From the NCBI GenBank assembly GCA_026706025.1, contig JAPOZO010000013.1, forward strand, positions 1 to 39,865: a stretch of 39,865 nt of DNA, read 5' to 3'. Below the pieces are notes generated by a model. It had not been told where the DNA came from. It saw only the letters and a list, made by a program, of their open reading frames with translations, and ran no database searches. This DNA is from Candidatus Poribacteria bacterium. GTDB taxonomy: Bacteria; Poribacteria; WGA-4E; WGA-3G. The position numbers and the translations under genes were made by a program. Of the stretch, positions 8,357 to 16,474 are shown in pieces (positions within the stretch are counted from its first letter, which is position 1; each line of letters starts with the position of its first letter).

Positions 8357-9784
8357 ATGGAAACTTTTTTGATCGTAGACGACGAAAAAAATACGCTTAA
8401 GATGCTATCCCAAGGCCTCAAGATGCGGGGTTATCAAGCACTTACAGCTGCGAGTGGTGAGGAAGCCTTGCAACAGGCGATGAAAACTGATGTTGATCTG
8501 GTGCTGTTGGATATCCGTATGGAAAACGGCATGGATGGTGTCCAAACGCTTGTGAAACTCCGTGAACGCTATCCAGAATTAAATGTCGTGATGATGTCTG
8601 CGCAACAAGATATCGAAATCGCCACTAAAACAATGGAGCTCGGTGCAAAACGGTACATCACCAAGCCAATTAGTATCGATAAAATCCTGTCCAGTGTCCA
8701 GCCGTTTCTTGAGATATCGCGTTTATCACAAGAAAACGAGATTCTAAAATCTCAAATTATAGCAATTGATGAGATGGTGGGTGAAAGTGCCACCATTTCA
8801 CACCTTCGCTCACAAATTGATCGGGTCGCCGGAAGCGGACTCGGTGTCCTGATCTCTGGCGAAAACGGCACCGGCAAGCAGCTTGTCGCCAACGCTATTC
8901 ATCAAAAAAGCGAACGTGCGGCAAAAACTTTCATTCCACTCAACTGCGCTGCCTTACCCGATGAACTCATTGAGAGCGAACTCTTCGGACATGAGCGCGG
9001 CGCGTTTACGGGCGCGGATTCCCGAAGGCAGGGACGTTTTGAACTCGCTGACGGTGGAACCCTTTTTCTTGATGAAATTGGAGATATGAGCCTAAAAGCA
9101 CAAGCAAAAGTACTCCGCGTCATTGAAACCGGAGAAGTTGAACGCCTCGGCGGCAACCAGATCCGGACAGTTGATGTCCGTATTATCGCTGCAACTAACA
9201 AAAACCTTCCTGAAGAAATTGACAACGGACACTTTCGACGGGATCTCTTCTATCGACTAAATGTTGTACCTATTACGGTGCCACCGCTTCGGGAACGTGC
9301 GGAGGATATTCCGTTATTAGTCCAGCATTTCGCCGAACACCTGCAACTCAATATGGGGTCTACTCCCAAAGCCATTGATCCGGGGGCTTACGCTGTGTTT
9401 CAAAGTTACAACTGGCCCGGGAACATCCGCGAACTAAAGAACATCGTCGAACGCCTCCTTATTATGGTGAATAGAGATGTCGTCATGGCACCCGATGTTG
9501 CGGAGGCACTGTCCCTAATACCACAATTATCCGCGTCATCTCAACTCGCAGATGAGGCACTGGATCTTGGTGCCTTACAGTCGCTCCCAAGCGTAGCACT
9601 CTACAAACCCGGGACCGCCTTAAGTCAGATGATGGATACCGCCGAGGCGCAGTGCATTCTCGCGGCTTTGGAGGAATTTAACTGGAACATCCGGCGTACC
9701 GCGGAGGCATTAGAGGTTGAGCGGAGCAACTTGTATAAAAAAATGAATAAGTACGGTATTTCCCGTCCGGATTCCGAGGAATAG
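8357..9784 (+). CDS. Sigma-54-dependent response regulator, NtrC/NtrX family
   Basis: This 475-residue regulator receives phosphate from the upstream kinase and remodels sigma-54 RNA polymerase. Its receiver domain is at 1-120, with acidic residues VDDEK and phospho-Asp 52 in LLDIRM. The AAA+ domain carries Walker A GENGTGKQ (168-175), with Asn and Gln where GESGTGKE is usual. It also has the sigma-54 contact loop GAFTGA (215-220), Walker B LFLDEIGD, and an arginine-finger region REDLFYRL-like (RRDLFYRLNVVPI). A Fis-type helix-turn-helix closes the protein (NIRRTAEALEVERSNLYKKM). All motifs needed for sigma-54 activation are present. Targets cannot be read from the window; the next genes are pseudopilin and prepilin peptidase, so control of surface appendages is one possibility. 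Confidence 0.93.
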   Translation: METFLIVDDEKNTLKMLSQGLKMRGYQALTAASGEEALQQAMKTDVDLVLLDIRMENGMDGVQTLVKLRERYPELNVVMMSAQQDIEIATKTMELGAKRYITKPISIDKILSSVQPFLEISRLSQENEILKSQIIAIDEMVGESATISHLRSQIDRVAGSGLGVLISGENGTGKQLVANAIHQKSERAAKTFIPLNCAALPDELIESELFGHERGAFTGADSRRQGRFELADGGTLFLDEIGDMSLKAQAKVLRVIETGEVERLGGNQIRTVDVRIIAATNKNLPEEIDNGHFRRDLFYRLNVVPITVPPLRERAEDIPLLVQHFAEHLQLNMGSTPKAIDPGAYAVFQSYNWPGNIRELKNIVERLLIMVNRDVVMAPDVAEALSLIPQLSASSQLADEALDLGALQSLPSVALYKPGTALSQMMDTAEAQCILAALEEFNWNIRRTAEALEVERSNLYKKMNKYGISRPDSEE

Positions 9785-9796
9785 TTTGGGCTAAAG

Positions 9797-10231
9797 ATGC
9801 TACAGAATAACATCATCAAAAACGGCGGGATGACCCGCCTTCAATTGCTTATTCTCATTGCCATAATTGCTGTGATTGGCGTACTCTCTTTTCCACCCTG
9901 GTTAGAACAGCGTAAGGTCAGCACAGCAGATATAGACGTTGAAACCGTCGCTGTTGCTATCAAGAAATACCACAGGCATACGGGGAATTATCCGACGAGT
10001 TTGGATGCACTGGTGACGGATCCGGGTGTTGCGGGGTGGCGCGGGAATTATCTGGGATCTGTTCCTGAAACGCCTTGGGGAGGTCGTTATGTACTTCTTC
10101 AAGATAGCTATAAGGTAGGGATAGCAAAAAATCACCCACGCGCCCCCGAAAAATATCGAGTCGGCGGTGTTGCGGAAATCAGCAGAGTTTATCACTCCGA
10201 CGCGCAGCTCGGTGAGAAATATTGGTGGTAA
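9797..10231 (+). CDS. GspG-like type II secretion pseudopilin
   Basis: The 144-residue protein has an 11-residue leader ending GG, then MTRLQLLILIAIIAVIGVLSF, a typical class III prepilin membrane helix. The second half has the GspG C-terminal pattern: 'AIKKYHRHTGNYPTSLDALV' followed by GWRGNYLGSVPETPWGGRY. This matches the major pseudopilin of type II secretion. Two deviations are visible. Position +1 is Met, not Phe, and +5 is Gln where the conserved Glu normally sits. The Glu is important for methylation and assembly in the family. The prepilin peptidase gene follows, so processing could be coupled. Calcium-site residues near the C-terminus are not obvious. Confidence 0.75.
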   Translation: MLQNNIIKNGGMTRLQLLILIAIIAVIGVLSFPPWLEQRKVSTADIDVETVAVAIKKYHRHTGNYPTSLDALVTDPGVAGWRGNYLGSVPETPWGGRYVLLQDSYKVGIAKNHPRAPEKYRVGGVAEISRVYHSDAQLGEKYWW

Positions 10232-10345
10232 TTAGTTATCAGAGTATCAGTTCCCAGTAGCCAGTGGCCAGTAACCAGAAAGAAACTTCGGAACTATCCC
10301 AAACCTCTTGTAACTGGAAACTGGAAACTGGAAATTGAGGACTAA
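10232..10345. repeat. Intergenic inverted-repeat element (CCAGT variant)
   Basis: The spacer between pseudopilin and peptidase is one repeat element. The left arm (about 10234-10280) has CAGT units separated by two to four bases; the right arm (about 10312-10337) has AACTGGAAACTGG units. The core AAACCTCTTGTAACTG is the exact complement of the core of the element at 3050-3130, but the arms have drifted to CCAGT. No ribosome-binding site of strength is seen before the peptidase ATG. Confidence 0.65.
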
Positions 10346-10358
10346 CAACAAAAAAAAT

Positions 10359-11147
10359 ATGTGGGTCTTTATTTTCTTCTTTGGTTTAGCAATCGGCAGT
10401 TTTCTCAATGTCTGTATCTACCGAATTCCACGCGAAGACCTATCGATTCATTCACCACGCCGCTCCTTTTGTCCCGAATGTAGTGAACCGATAAGCCCTT
10501 ACGACAATATCCCTATTTTGAGTTACCTGCTTTTGCGGGGAAAGTGTCGGCATTGCAAGGCGACAATTTCCGTGCTATACCCCTTCATTGAACTTGCTAC
10601 GGCAGGGATATTTCTCTTTCTATATTACCGTTTCGGGCTGACCCTCGAATTTCTGCTCGCGCTCGCTTTCGTCTCAATGCTACTGCCGATCTCCGTCATT
10701 GATGCACAGCACTATATTATTCCAAATGTCCTCATCGCAACAGGGGCAATTCTCGGTTTTGTTATTGTTTGCACAATTGCGTATCAACGCGCCGATGTCT
10801 GGTACCTCCTGATACGCCTCATTGGTGCTGTTGCCGGTGGTATGGCGTTATGGTTAGTTGCAGTGATTGGAAGTGCAGTCTTACGCAAAACAGCGATGGG
10901 CGGTGGAGACATCAAACTGATGGCACTCAACGGATTGTTCCTCGGTGCCTGGCCCGAATTGGCAATGGTCATAGCCTTTTCTGCCTTCAGCGGTGCGGTT
11001 GTGGGAACTATTCTCATTGTCTCTGGCGTGAAAAGTCGGCAAAGCCCTATTCCGTACGGTCCCTTCCTCGCAGGTGCCGCCGTGATCGTCCTTTTGTGGG
11101 GCGATACCCTCTGGCATCTCTACTTGCAATCGGTTGGATGGAATTAA
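10359..11147 (+). CDS. Prepilin peptidase (leader peptidase/N-methyltransferase)
   Basis: This membrane aspartyl protease cleaves and N-methylates type IV prepilins and type II pseudopilins. The 262-residue protein begins MWVFIFFFGLAIGSFLNVCIYR, followed by the cytoplasmic zinc-type loop with CPEC and CRHC pairs. The catalytic aspartates are in SVIDAQHYIIPN and the GGGDIKLMA motif; both are present. About seven to eight hydrophobic segments follow the family pattern. ATG 10359 is chosen over a TTG at 10335, because the latter would add a polar lysine-rich extension. It probably processes the pseudopilin immediately upstream. It could be shared between secretion and pili. Confidence 0.92.
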   Translation: MWVFIFFFGLAIGSFLNVCIYRIPREDLSIHSPRRSFCPECSEPISPYDNIPILSYLLLRGKCRHCKATISVLYPFIELATAGIFLFLYYRFGLTLEFLLALAFVSMLLPISVIDAQHYIIPNVLIATGAILGFVIVCTIAYQRADVWYLLIRLIGAVAGGMALWLVAVIGSAVLRKTAMGGGDIKLMALNGLFLGAWPELAMVIAFSAFSGAVVGTILIVSGVKSRQSPIPYGPFLAGAAVIVLLWGDTLWHLYLQSVGWN

Positions 11148-11148
11148 A

Positions 11149-11175
11149 AGTAGCAGGCACACGCCGTGTGCCGTA
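11149..11175. repeat. REP-like hairpin, third copy
   Basis: GGCACAC (11156-11162), GCC loop, GTGTGCC (11166-11172), a perfect 7-bp stem flanked by AGTAG and CGTAG. It is related to the copies at 4152-4222. It lies directly between the peptidase stop and the next gene's ribosome-binding site. Confidence 0.75.
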
Positions 11176-11199
11176 GCTGTCCAATACAATGGAGAAAAT

Positions 11200-12540
11200 A
11201 TGAAAACCTTTTACATCATCACTTATCTACTGATATTAGCCCTGAACCAACACGTTGCGTATACACAACAACTGCAAGTTAAAGGAGAATCTGCTGAAGA
11301 CTTTGTTAAATTAGGAATACCTCTGGAAGAAGCACTCACCAAAACTACGTTTGTCGTTGAGTGGTTAAGCGGAGACGGAAGTACTGAAGTAATTTTTCAA
11401 GGTGAGAACGTAATCCGCACCTCTGATTACATAGAACTCCCCTCCGATAACAATAAAGATGGCAGGACCGATAGTTATTATAGAATCCTATCTAAGTATG
11501 CAGTTGAAACGAATCGGTACATTTTTGTCCCTTTAGACGACTGGGGCGGGGGTTCGGGAATCTTTAGGAATCTCCACGCGGTTGACAAAAAAACGCTCAG
11601 AACTGTTGAGGAAATCGCGTTAGGGGATCGATCAGGTATCTGGGGGCTGACTGCCGCCGATCCAGCCACGAACACGATCGCTATGACTTATATAAGAGAA
11701 GAGGATTGGCGCGGTAACCTTACAGATTCCCTCGATAAAGCAATCACAGGACATCTTAGAATGATAGATGGTAAACTTCGAGATGTGGCAGGTCCGCGAA
11801 GTCCGATCCCACCTGATATGGCGTTCTTTAGGGCAGGCAGATTTTTTACAATGGGAAGCTGGCAAAAAGATGCCGAAACTGATGAGAAGCCACAGCACAA
11901 CGTCCACCTTGATGCGTTCTATATGGACAAATACGAAACGACAAATGCACAATACAAGGAATTTATTGATGCTAACCCGCAGTGGCAGAAAAATCGTATC
12001 CCAAAAAAATACCACGACGGAGATTATCTGAAACATTGGAATGGAAACGATTACCCACCCGACAAAGGCAACCACCCCGTTGTTTATGTAAGTTGGTACG
12101 CAGCAATGGCTTATGCAGAGTGGCGCGGGAAACGCCTGCCGACAGAAGCAGAATGGGAGCGCGCCGCGCGTGGGGCTTGGCGTACCATCAATGCCGACAG
12201 AGCAAACTATGGTGAAAATGTCGGCGATACGACACCCGTCGGAACGTATCCTCCGGACAAAAGCGGCTTGTACGATATGGCAGGCAACGTCTGGGAATGG
12301 TGCCTTGATGAATACAATCCCAACTTTTACGCCATTTCTCCAAGTCATAATCCACTTGCCGGTGGAACCATGGATAATATCTTATCTGATTGGACGAATG
12401 TTAAAACCGTCCGTGTGTTACGCGGCGGCTCTTGGGTAAGTAACGCCAAGTTTGTGCGAGTCTCTGATCGCACAAGGTTCACCCCAAAAATCGCAAACAA
12501 AGCTCGTGGATTCCGTTGTGTGAGATCTGTAACGCAGTAA
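11200..12540 (+). CDS. Secreted sulfatase-modifying-factor (FGE-sulfatase) domain protein without catalytic cysteines
   Basis: The 446-residue product starts with a signal peptide (MKTFYIITYLLILALNQHVAYT). The N-terminal 200 residues have no recognised fold and include a DNNKDGRTDSYYR segment that looks like a calcium-type EF-loop. The C-terminal 230 residues form an FGE-sulfatase/SUMF1 domain with FTMGSWQKD, PQHNVHLDAFYMDKYETTNAQY, HPVVYVSWYAAMAYAEWRGKRLPTEAEWERAAR, GLYDMAGNVWEW, VLRGGSW and ARGFRCV. True formylglycine-generating enzymes carry two Cys just after GGSW; here that segment reads GGSWVSNAKFVRVSDR, with none. So it is probably a binding or structural member, not an active FGE. ATG 11200 has GGAG at 5 nt; the frame is open upstream but would read through a hairpin repeat. 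Confidence 0.85.
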   Translation: MKTFYIITYLLILALNQHVAYTQQLQVKGESAEDFVKLGIPLEEALTKTTFVVEWLSGDGSTEVIFQGENVIRTSDYIELPSDNNKDGRTDSYYRILSKYAVETNRYIFVPLDDWGGGSGIFRNLHAVDKKTLRTVEEIALGDRSGIWGLTAADPATNTIAMTYIREEDWRGNLTDSLDKAITGHLRMIDGKLRDVAGPRSPIPPDMAFFRAGRFFTMGSWQKDAETDEKPQHNVHLDAFYMDKYETTNAQYKEFIDANPQWQKNRIPKKYHDGDYLKHWNGNDYPPDKGNHPVVYVSWYAAMAYAEWRGKRLPTEAEWERAARGAWRTINADRANYGENVGDTTPVGTYPPDKSGLYDMAGNVWEWCLDEYNPNFYAISPSHNPLAGGTMDNILSDWTNVKTVRVLRGGSWVSNAKFVRVSDRTRFTPKIANKARGFRCVRSVTQ

Positions 12541-12629
12541 ATCTTTTGTTAAAGATGATTGGATATGGCGAAGGTTCTATACTTCTTCTTTGTTCCGACT
12601 GTAATGCGAAATTCAGAAAAAACGATGGT

Positions 12630-12658
12630 TTGCAATTAACGGCACAATACGGTATAAT
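12630..12658 (+). promoter_or_regulatory. Sigma-70 promoter of the nitroreductase gene
   Basis: TTGCAA (12630-12635), 17-nt spacer, and the perfect -10 TATAAT (12653-12658). The gene starts 28 nt after the -10, with AAGGAGG 10 nt before the ATG. This is a strong, near-consensus promoter. Confidence 0.75.
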
Positions 12659-12685
12659 TCAATTTCATAAGGAGGATGCAACATA

Positions 12686-13255
12686 ATGGATGTTAAAGAC
12701 GCGATTCTTTCACGACGCACTATTTTCAAGTTCAAACCGGAACCCGTACCGAACGATGTCATCGAACAGGTTTTCAGTTTCGGAATATGGGCACCGAATC
12801 ATCATGTCACCGAACCTTGGCGGTTTACAGTGATTGGCAAGGAAACAAAACTAATCCTTGCAGACCGCTACCGCGAAATTAAGATAGAGGATACACCCGA
12901 CCACGTTGATGCCGAAAATCTCGCCAAAATCGGTGAACTGGCTTACGAGAAGTTCATGTCCAAGCCGACAATTATTGCAGTGTCCTGCGTCCAAGACGGC
13001 GACGAACAACGTCAACGGGAAGATTATGCCGCCGCCTGCTGTGCAATGCAGAACGTCCAACTCGCCGCATGGGATGCCGGCGTTGGGATGCAGTGGAGCA
13101 CCGGTAGAATCACCATGGAAGAACAGACGTATCAGCTGCTGGACATTGATTCATCGCAAGAGTACATCATCGGCTTCTTCTATACCGGTTATCCCGAAGA
13201 AATTAAAGAACCGAAACGGCAACCAGCAGGTGAGTTTATGCGTTGGGTAGCGTAA
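12686..13255 (+). CDS. Nitroreductase-family FMN oxidoreductase (YdjA-like)
   Basis: The 189-residue protein has the nitroreductase N-terminus 'DAILSRRTIFKFKPEPVPNDV', the substrate loop FGIWAPNHHVTEPWRF, and the FMN-contact region CCAMQNVQLAAWDAGVGMQW. It is the size of the short YdjA-type subfamily and probably forms an FMN-binding dimer using NAD(P)H. The physiological substrate cannot be inferred. The gene stands alone under a strong promoter (12630-12658) with AAGGAGG as ribosome-binding site, and it converges on an amidohydrolase gene. Confidence 0.88.
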   Translation: MDVKDAILSRRTIFKFKPEPVPNDVIEQVFSFGIWAPNHHVTEPWRFTVIGKETKLILADRYREIKIEDTPDHVDAENLAKIGELAYEKFMSKPTIIAVSCVQDGDEQRQREDYAAACCAMQNVQLAAWDAGVGMQWSTGRITMEEQTYQLLDIDSSQEYIIGFFYTGYPEEIKEPKRQPAGEFMRWVA

Positions 13256-13298
13256 GAGCCATCAACCCTCAGTTTCTGTCTGGAAAGTTAGCAAGTAA

Positions 13299-13350
13299 AA
13301 AGTGTGCTAAAGTTGGGAAGTTGTCATCTTTACGAACTTTAGAACACTTT
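13299..13350. terminator. Inverted repeat between convergent genes
   Basis: Arms AAAGTGTGCTAAAGTT (13299-13314) and AACTTTAGAACACTTT (13335-13350) pair at 15 of 16 positions, around a 20-nt loop. A second short palindrome, AAACCTT-CA-AAGGTTT, follows at 13353-13368. It could act as a bidirectional terminator; there is no long T tract. Confidence 0.4.
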
Positions 13351-13385
13351 ACAAACCTTCAAAGGTTTTCGATGGCTGATAGCCA

Positions 13386-14222
13386 CTACACAGATAATTT
13401 GTACGCTGCCTTGGCATTCTGCCAGAAGTACTTCGCCTTGATAGCATCGCCTTTCGCGCTGAAATAGTCGTCCACAATCTGTTGCACGACTTTATACGGC
13501 GCGAAACGTTCCGAGACGGGCCAGTTGCTTCCATAGATGAGTCTATCCTCGCCAAACGCGTCCCATAGGACATCAATAGTTGGCGTGTAGTAGGCAACAT
13601 CCGTCGGTGCTGGCGTTTGTCCGGTGTGTTCTACCAAGCCTGAGACCTTGCAATAGATGTTTGGATAGCGCGCCACTTCATTGATTGCGGAGACCCATCC
13701 CGCGTCGGGTGGCTCTTCTGATATACGCACCCCCGCAATATGGTTGATGACAATGCGCATCTCCGGTGTATGTTCGACCAATGCTGGCAGCGTTGATAGC
13801 ATTTCGGGATTAATCAGCAGATCCAAGGTGAGTTCTTTCGCTGCTAACTTCTCAATATTCGCCATAAAAGTAGTTTCGCCGATGGCTTGTAAGTGTCCGC
13901 CGCCGAGACGTATCCCGCGAAAAAGTGGATTTGCGGAGAACTGGTTCAGGTTATCTTCAAAATCCGCGTCGTCGGGTTCCAAGTGTCCAACAAACCCGAC
14001 AATAAAAGGCTCATCTGCGGCAAGGTCAAGAATCCACTGGTTATCCTCAAGCCACTTACTTGCCTCCACGACGACTGTACCCGTCGCGCCTTCGGGGACA
14101 GCGAGGGCTTTGAAATCTTCCGGCATCACCCGTCTGTAAAGGACTTCGTCGTTAGGGTTGGGCCAGGGTACACCTTCAGGTCGCGTTGGATCGTAGAAAT
14201 GTGTATGTGTATCAATAATCAT
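13386..14222 (-). CDS. Amidohydrolase_2-family metal-dependent hydrolase
   Basis: The protein is a TIM-barrel hydrolase of PF04909. It has the N-terminal metal motif IIDTHTHFYDP, VVVEASKW, a GIRLGGG strand end, NHIAG (metal or active-site His region), YCKVSGL, and 'RLIYGSNWPVSE' carrying the catalytic Asp-equivalent (the usual GSDWP is GSNWP here). At 278 residues from ATG 14222 it is a normal length for L-fuconolactonase or 2-pyrone-4,6-dicarboxylate lactonase relatives, so a lactonase of sugar or aromatic breakdown is likely. The Asn in place of Asp in GSDWP is noteworthy, because that Asp is usually the catalytic acid-base. A GTG at 14237 is an alternative start, but it falls within the AGAGGTG ribosome-binding region. 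Confidence 0.82.
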   Translation of the reverse strand: MIIDTHTHFYDPTRPEGVPWPNPNDEVLYRRVMPEDFKALAVPEGATGTVVVEASKWLEDNQWILDLAADEPFIVGFVGHLEPDDADFEDNLNQFSANPLFRGIRLGGGHLQAIGETTFMANIEKLAAKELTLDLLINPEMLSTLPALVEHTPEMRIVINHIAGVRISEEPPDAGWVSAINEVARYPNIYCKVSGLVEHTGQTPAPTDVAYYTPTIDVLWDAFGEDRLIYGSNWPVSERFAPYKVVQQIVDDYFSAKGDAIKAKYFWQNAKAAYKLSV

Positions 14223-14245
14223 TTTTTTAACTATCACCTCTTGCT

Positions 14246-14270
14246 ATGACCAGCACGTTGTGCTGATCAT
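14246..14270. repeat. Imperfect palindrome between divergent genes
   Basis: CAGCAC-GTT-GTGCTG (14251-14265) is a perfect 6-bp stem with a 3-nt loop. It extends to 11-bp arms ATGACCAGCAC / GTGCTGATCAT with one mismatch. It is similar in plan to the GGCACAC hairpins. It lies in the short spacer between the amidohydrolase and TPR gene starts, so it could be an operator or a repeat. Confidence 0.45.
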
Positions 14271-14298
14271 CGGTTTCTGATTAAGTTGGGACGTTTCC

Positions 14299-15141
14299 GT
14301 GAATAAGTACGTTCTTATTTTCCTTTTTCATGTCAGGCATTTCACCGTAATATTAATCGCGCTTTTAGTAAGCGGGCTGTTTGGATGTACGCCTCCGGAT
14401 CCGGAGCAGCAACAGAAGCGCGAGCTGCAACGGGATGCCCTAAAACTAAGAATGGGACAAGCACTCAACCCGACAGATGCGGAAGGACACCTTGAACTCG
14501 GTAAAATCTATCGTGAATTAGGTGAGTCCGAGAAAGCGATAGAATCCTTCCAAAACGCCATCGCGCTTGATGACAAACACGAACATGCCTATAACAATCT
14601 CGGTTTGGTTTATACCGATCTCCGTCTGTTTATCCTTGCGATTGAGATGTTTCAAGCTGCATTGGAGTTGTCGCCGGAAAACCCGGTCTTCTATAACAAT
14701 CTCGGCTACGCCTACAATATGACAGATCGGTTTGAGGAGGCACTCGCAGCCTACAGCAGCGCAATTGAATCGGAGCCAACCTTTGTTGATGCCTATTACA
14801 ACCTCGCCGATGCTTACCTTAACCGCAATATGTATGAGGATGCCATTAAGTATTATGAGTCAGCACTTGAAATCGAAGCGGGCGACGCGGATGTCTATTT
14901 CAACATCGGACTCGCTTACGAGGAAAACGGACAGTTCCTCCGCGCGATCCAATCCTACGAAAAAGGGCTATCTCTTGACGACAGCGATGCGGAGGCTTAT
15001 TATCGCCTCGCACACGCCTATAAAAAAAATGGCGATCCGCTCATGATGCGCCGCTATCTGGAGACGTTTTTGGATCGGGCAAAGGGACTTCCGCATCTTG
15101 AAGAAGAGATCCGCGATGCGGAGCAGCTGTTTAATAGATAG
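14299..15141 (+). CDS. TPR-repeat lipoprotein
   Basis: The 280-residue protein starts at GTG 14299 with a signal sequence and lipobox VSGLFGC (lipidated Cys 30). About six TPR units follow from residue 54 to about 260. Diagnostic repeats include HLELGKIYRELGESEKAIES, AYNNLGLVYTDL, FYNNLGYAYNMTDRFEEALA, AYYNLADAYLNRNMYEDAIK and VYFNIGLAYEENGQFLRAIQ. TPR lipoproteins of this type are scaffolds in the periplasm or at the outer membrane (pilotins such as PilF/PilW have a similar layout). No specific partner is evident. The 3' end overlaps the convergent methyltransferase gene by 11 nt. Confidence 0.88.
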   Translation: MNKYVLIFLFHVRHFTVILIALLVSGLFGCTPPDPEQQQKRELQRDALKLRMGQALNPTDAEGHLELGKIYRELGESEKAIESFQNAIALDDKHEHAYNNLGLVYTDLRLFILAIEMFQAALELSPENPVFYNNLGYAYNMTDRFEEALAAYSSAIESEPTFVDAYYNLADAYLNRNMYEDAIKYYESALEIEAGDADVYFNIGLAYEENGQFLRAIQSYEKGLSLDDSDAEAYYRLAHAYKKNGDPLMMRRYLETFLDRAKGLPHLEEEIRDAEQLFNR

Positions 15142-16450
15142 CGTTCTTTCTCAAGATCAGCAAGAATTCTGATCTCATCCCGTCCGGGTTCTTATTCTTC
15201 CGCGCCCCGAATAACTTCCGCGTTTTAATCCTATCCTCATAGACCTTTTCAAACGCGAATCCACGTTCCGTGAAATACTCCGCCAATATCCGCCATATTT
15301 CGACAACTATACCGTCAATCCGTGGATTACCCACAAAGATACAAGCTGCCGCGTTCAGTTTCAATTGACGCATCGAATTTTCAAGCGCGTTGACTGTATG
15401 GCAAAAATAGGAATCCAACCGTTTTTGGAGGTCATCCCGCGTGAGTATCCCCCGAATTTTATCCAATGTTTCCGTCTGAATTATCCGATCTGCCTTCCGA
15501 TACGGGATTTCAAGCCGCGATAACGCTTGTACCTCTCCCTCGGTGTGTCCTAACCAAAACAGTTCCATCTTCGTGGATCGGATATATTCCTGTGCCTGCA
15601 GATAAGGCGGCGACGTTATGAGGGCATCACATACTCGCGGCACAGCGACATTCGACGAATCAACCCCTCCATGAAATTCAACTTGTCCAGAATCTTCAAG
15701 ATGGTGCTGCTGTGTATATACCACGAAGTCGTTGAGGTTTCTTAACGTTTTCAAGGAGAGGCTCTGAAGCATCTCATCTAATTGTTCTCTCCAATTTTCC
15801 TTAAGCAACGCCTCTATAGCCTGCAGCTTGCGCTTGGATCTGGCGAGTTTAGGTGTCCTATCTTCCGTATAGGAAAAGCGTTTGCTCACCTTCAACAATG
15901 CAGATTTAATAATAGGGGCATAGATTCCGTCATCTGTATGGTTGATGAAACCCCAATAGTGTGATAAAACCTCTAAGATTTCAGGTGGGTACCAGTAGGC
16001 AACATTCGACCAAGCAGGTATGAATTGGTGATTACTCTCTCGGATCGTCCCTAACAGTTTGAACAAATCTGCTTCGTGCAATCTCTCTTTACCACGATAA
16101 ACCTTGAGGGGCATGATATGATTTAAAAGAAAGTTCAAGTCGAGTAAAACAGCGTTGCGTTTGCACAAATACGCCTCAACACCGACTGTTCCTGAACCCG
16201 AGAACGGATCGACAATCCAATCTCCTTCCTTTGTATAGGTATTGATTGCGTAACGGACGATCTGTGGGATGAATTTCGCGGGATAGGCATAAATAGCGTG
16301 TGTCAGGTACCCCGTATCATTGATTTCGGGGACTAACTCTCGGAATGAAACCAACTCTGCCCCGTCAGAGGTCGTTTCCTCTTTTGGGACTTCAAATTCG
16401 TTATCTACCGGAAAAAGGGTGAATTGTGCTTCCAGATTTCGGTTTTTCAT
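15131..16450 (-). CDS. Site-specific DNA methyltransferase (N4/N6 type)
   Basis: The 439-residue protein carries SAM-binding motif I DPFSGSGTVGVEA (from residue 81) followed, about 195 residues later, by catalytic motif IV TSPPYLQAQEYIRSTKMELFWLG (near 280). The catalytic SPPY form is typical of N4-cytosine methylases, but the order motif I then motif IV is the reverse of the usual beta class. The leading HAIYAYPAKFIPQIVRYAI block matches a known group of permuted orphan methylases that begin HPYPAKFxP. No restriction endonuclease gene flanks it; the neighbours are a TPR lipoprotein and cytochrome b. A type II solitary methylase or an epigenetic regulator is likely. Sequence specificity cannot be read. 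Confidence 0.85.
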   Translation of the reverse strand: MKNRNLEAQFTLFPVDNEFEVPKEETTSDGAELVSFRELVPEINDTGYLTHAIYAYPAKFIPQIVRYAINTYTKEGDWIVDPFSGSGTVGVEAYLCKRNAVLLDLNFLLNHIMPLKVYRGKERLHEADLFKLLGTIRESNHQFIPAWSNVAYWYPPEILEVLSHYWGFINHTDDGIYAPIIKSALLKVSKRFSYTEDRTPKLARSKRKLQAIEALLKENWREQLDEMLQSLSLKTLRNLNDFVVYTQQHHLEDSGQVEFHGGVDSSNVAVPRVCDALITSPPYLQAQEYIRSTKMELFWLGHTEGEVQALSRLEIPYRKADRIIQTETLDKIRGILTRDDLQKRLDSYFCHTVNALENSMRQLKLNAAACIFVGNPRIDGIVVEIWRILAEYFTERGFAFEKVYEDRIKTRKLFGARKNKNPDGMRSEFLLILRKNAIY

Positions 16451-16474
16451 AAAGCTGCAAACGCATCAAGAGAG

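Noticed and set aside
11134-11199. Extension of the FGE-like protein upstream of 11200
   Set aside because: It would translate through the GGCACAC hairpin and remove the signal peptide from the N-terminus; GGAG supports ATG 11200.
11632-12348. Long minus-strand open frame of 238 codons opposite the FGE-like gene
   Set aside because: It lies wholly antisense to a well-supported gene, has no domain or ribosome-binding site, and its composition follows the other strand.
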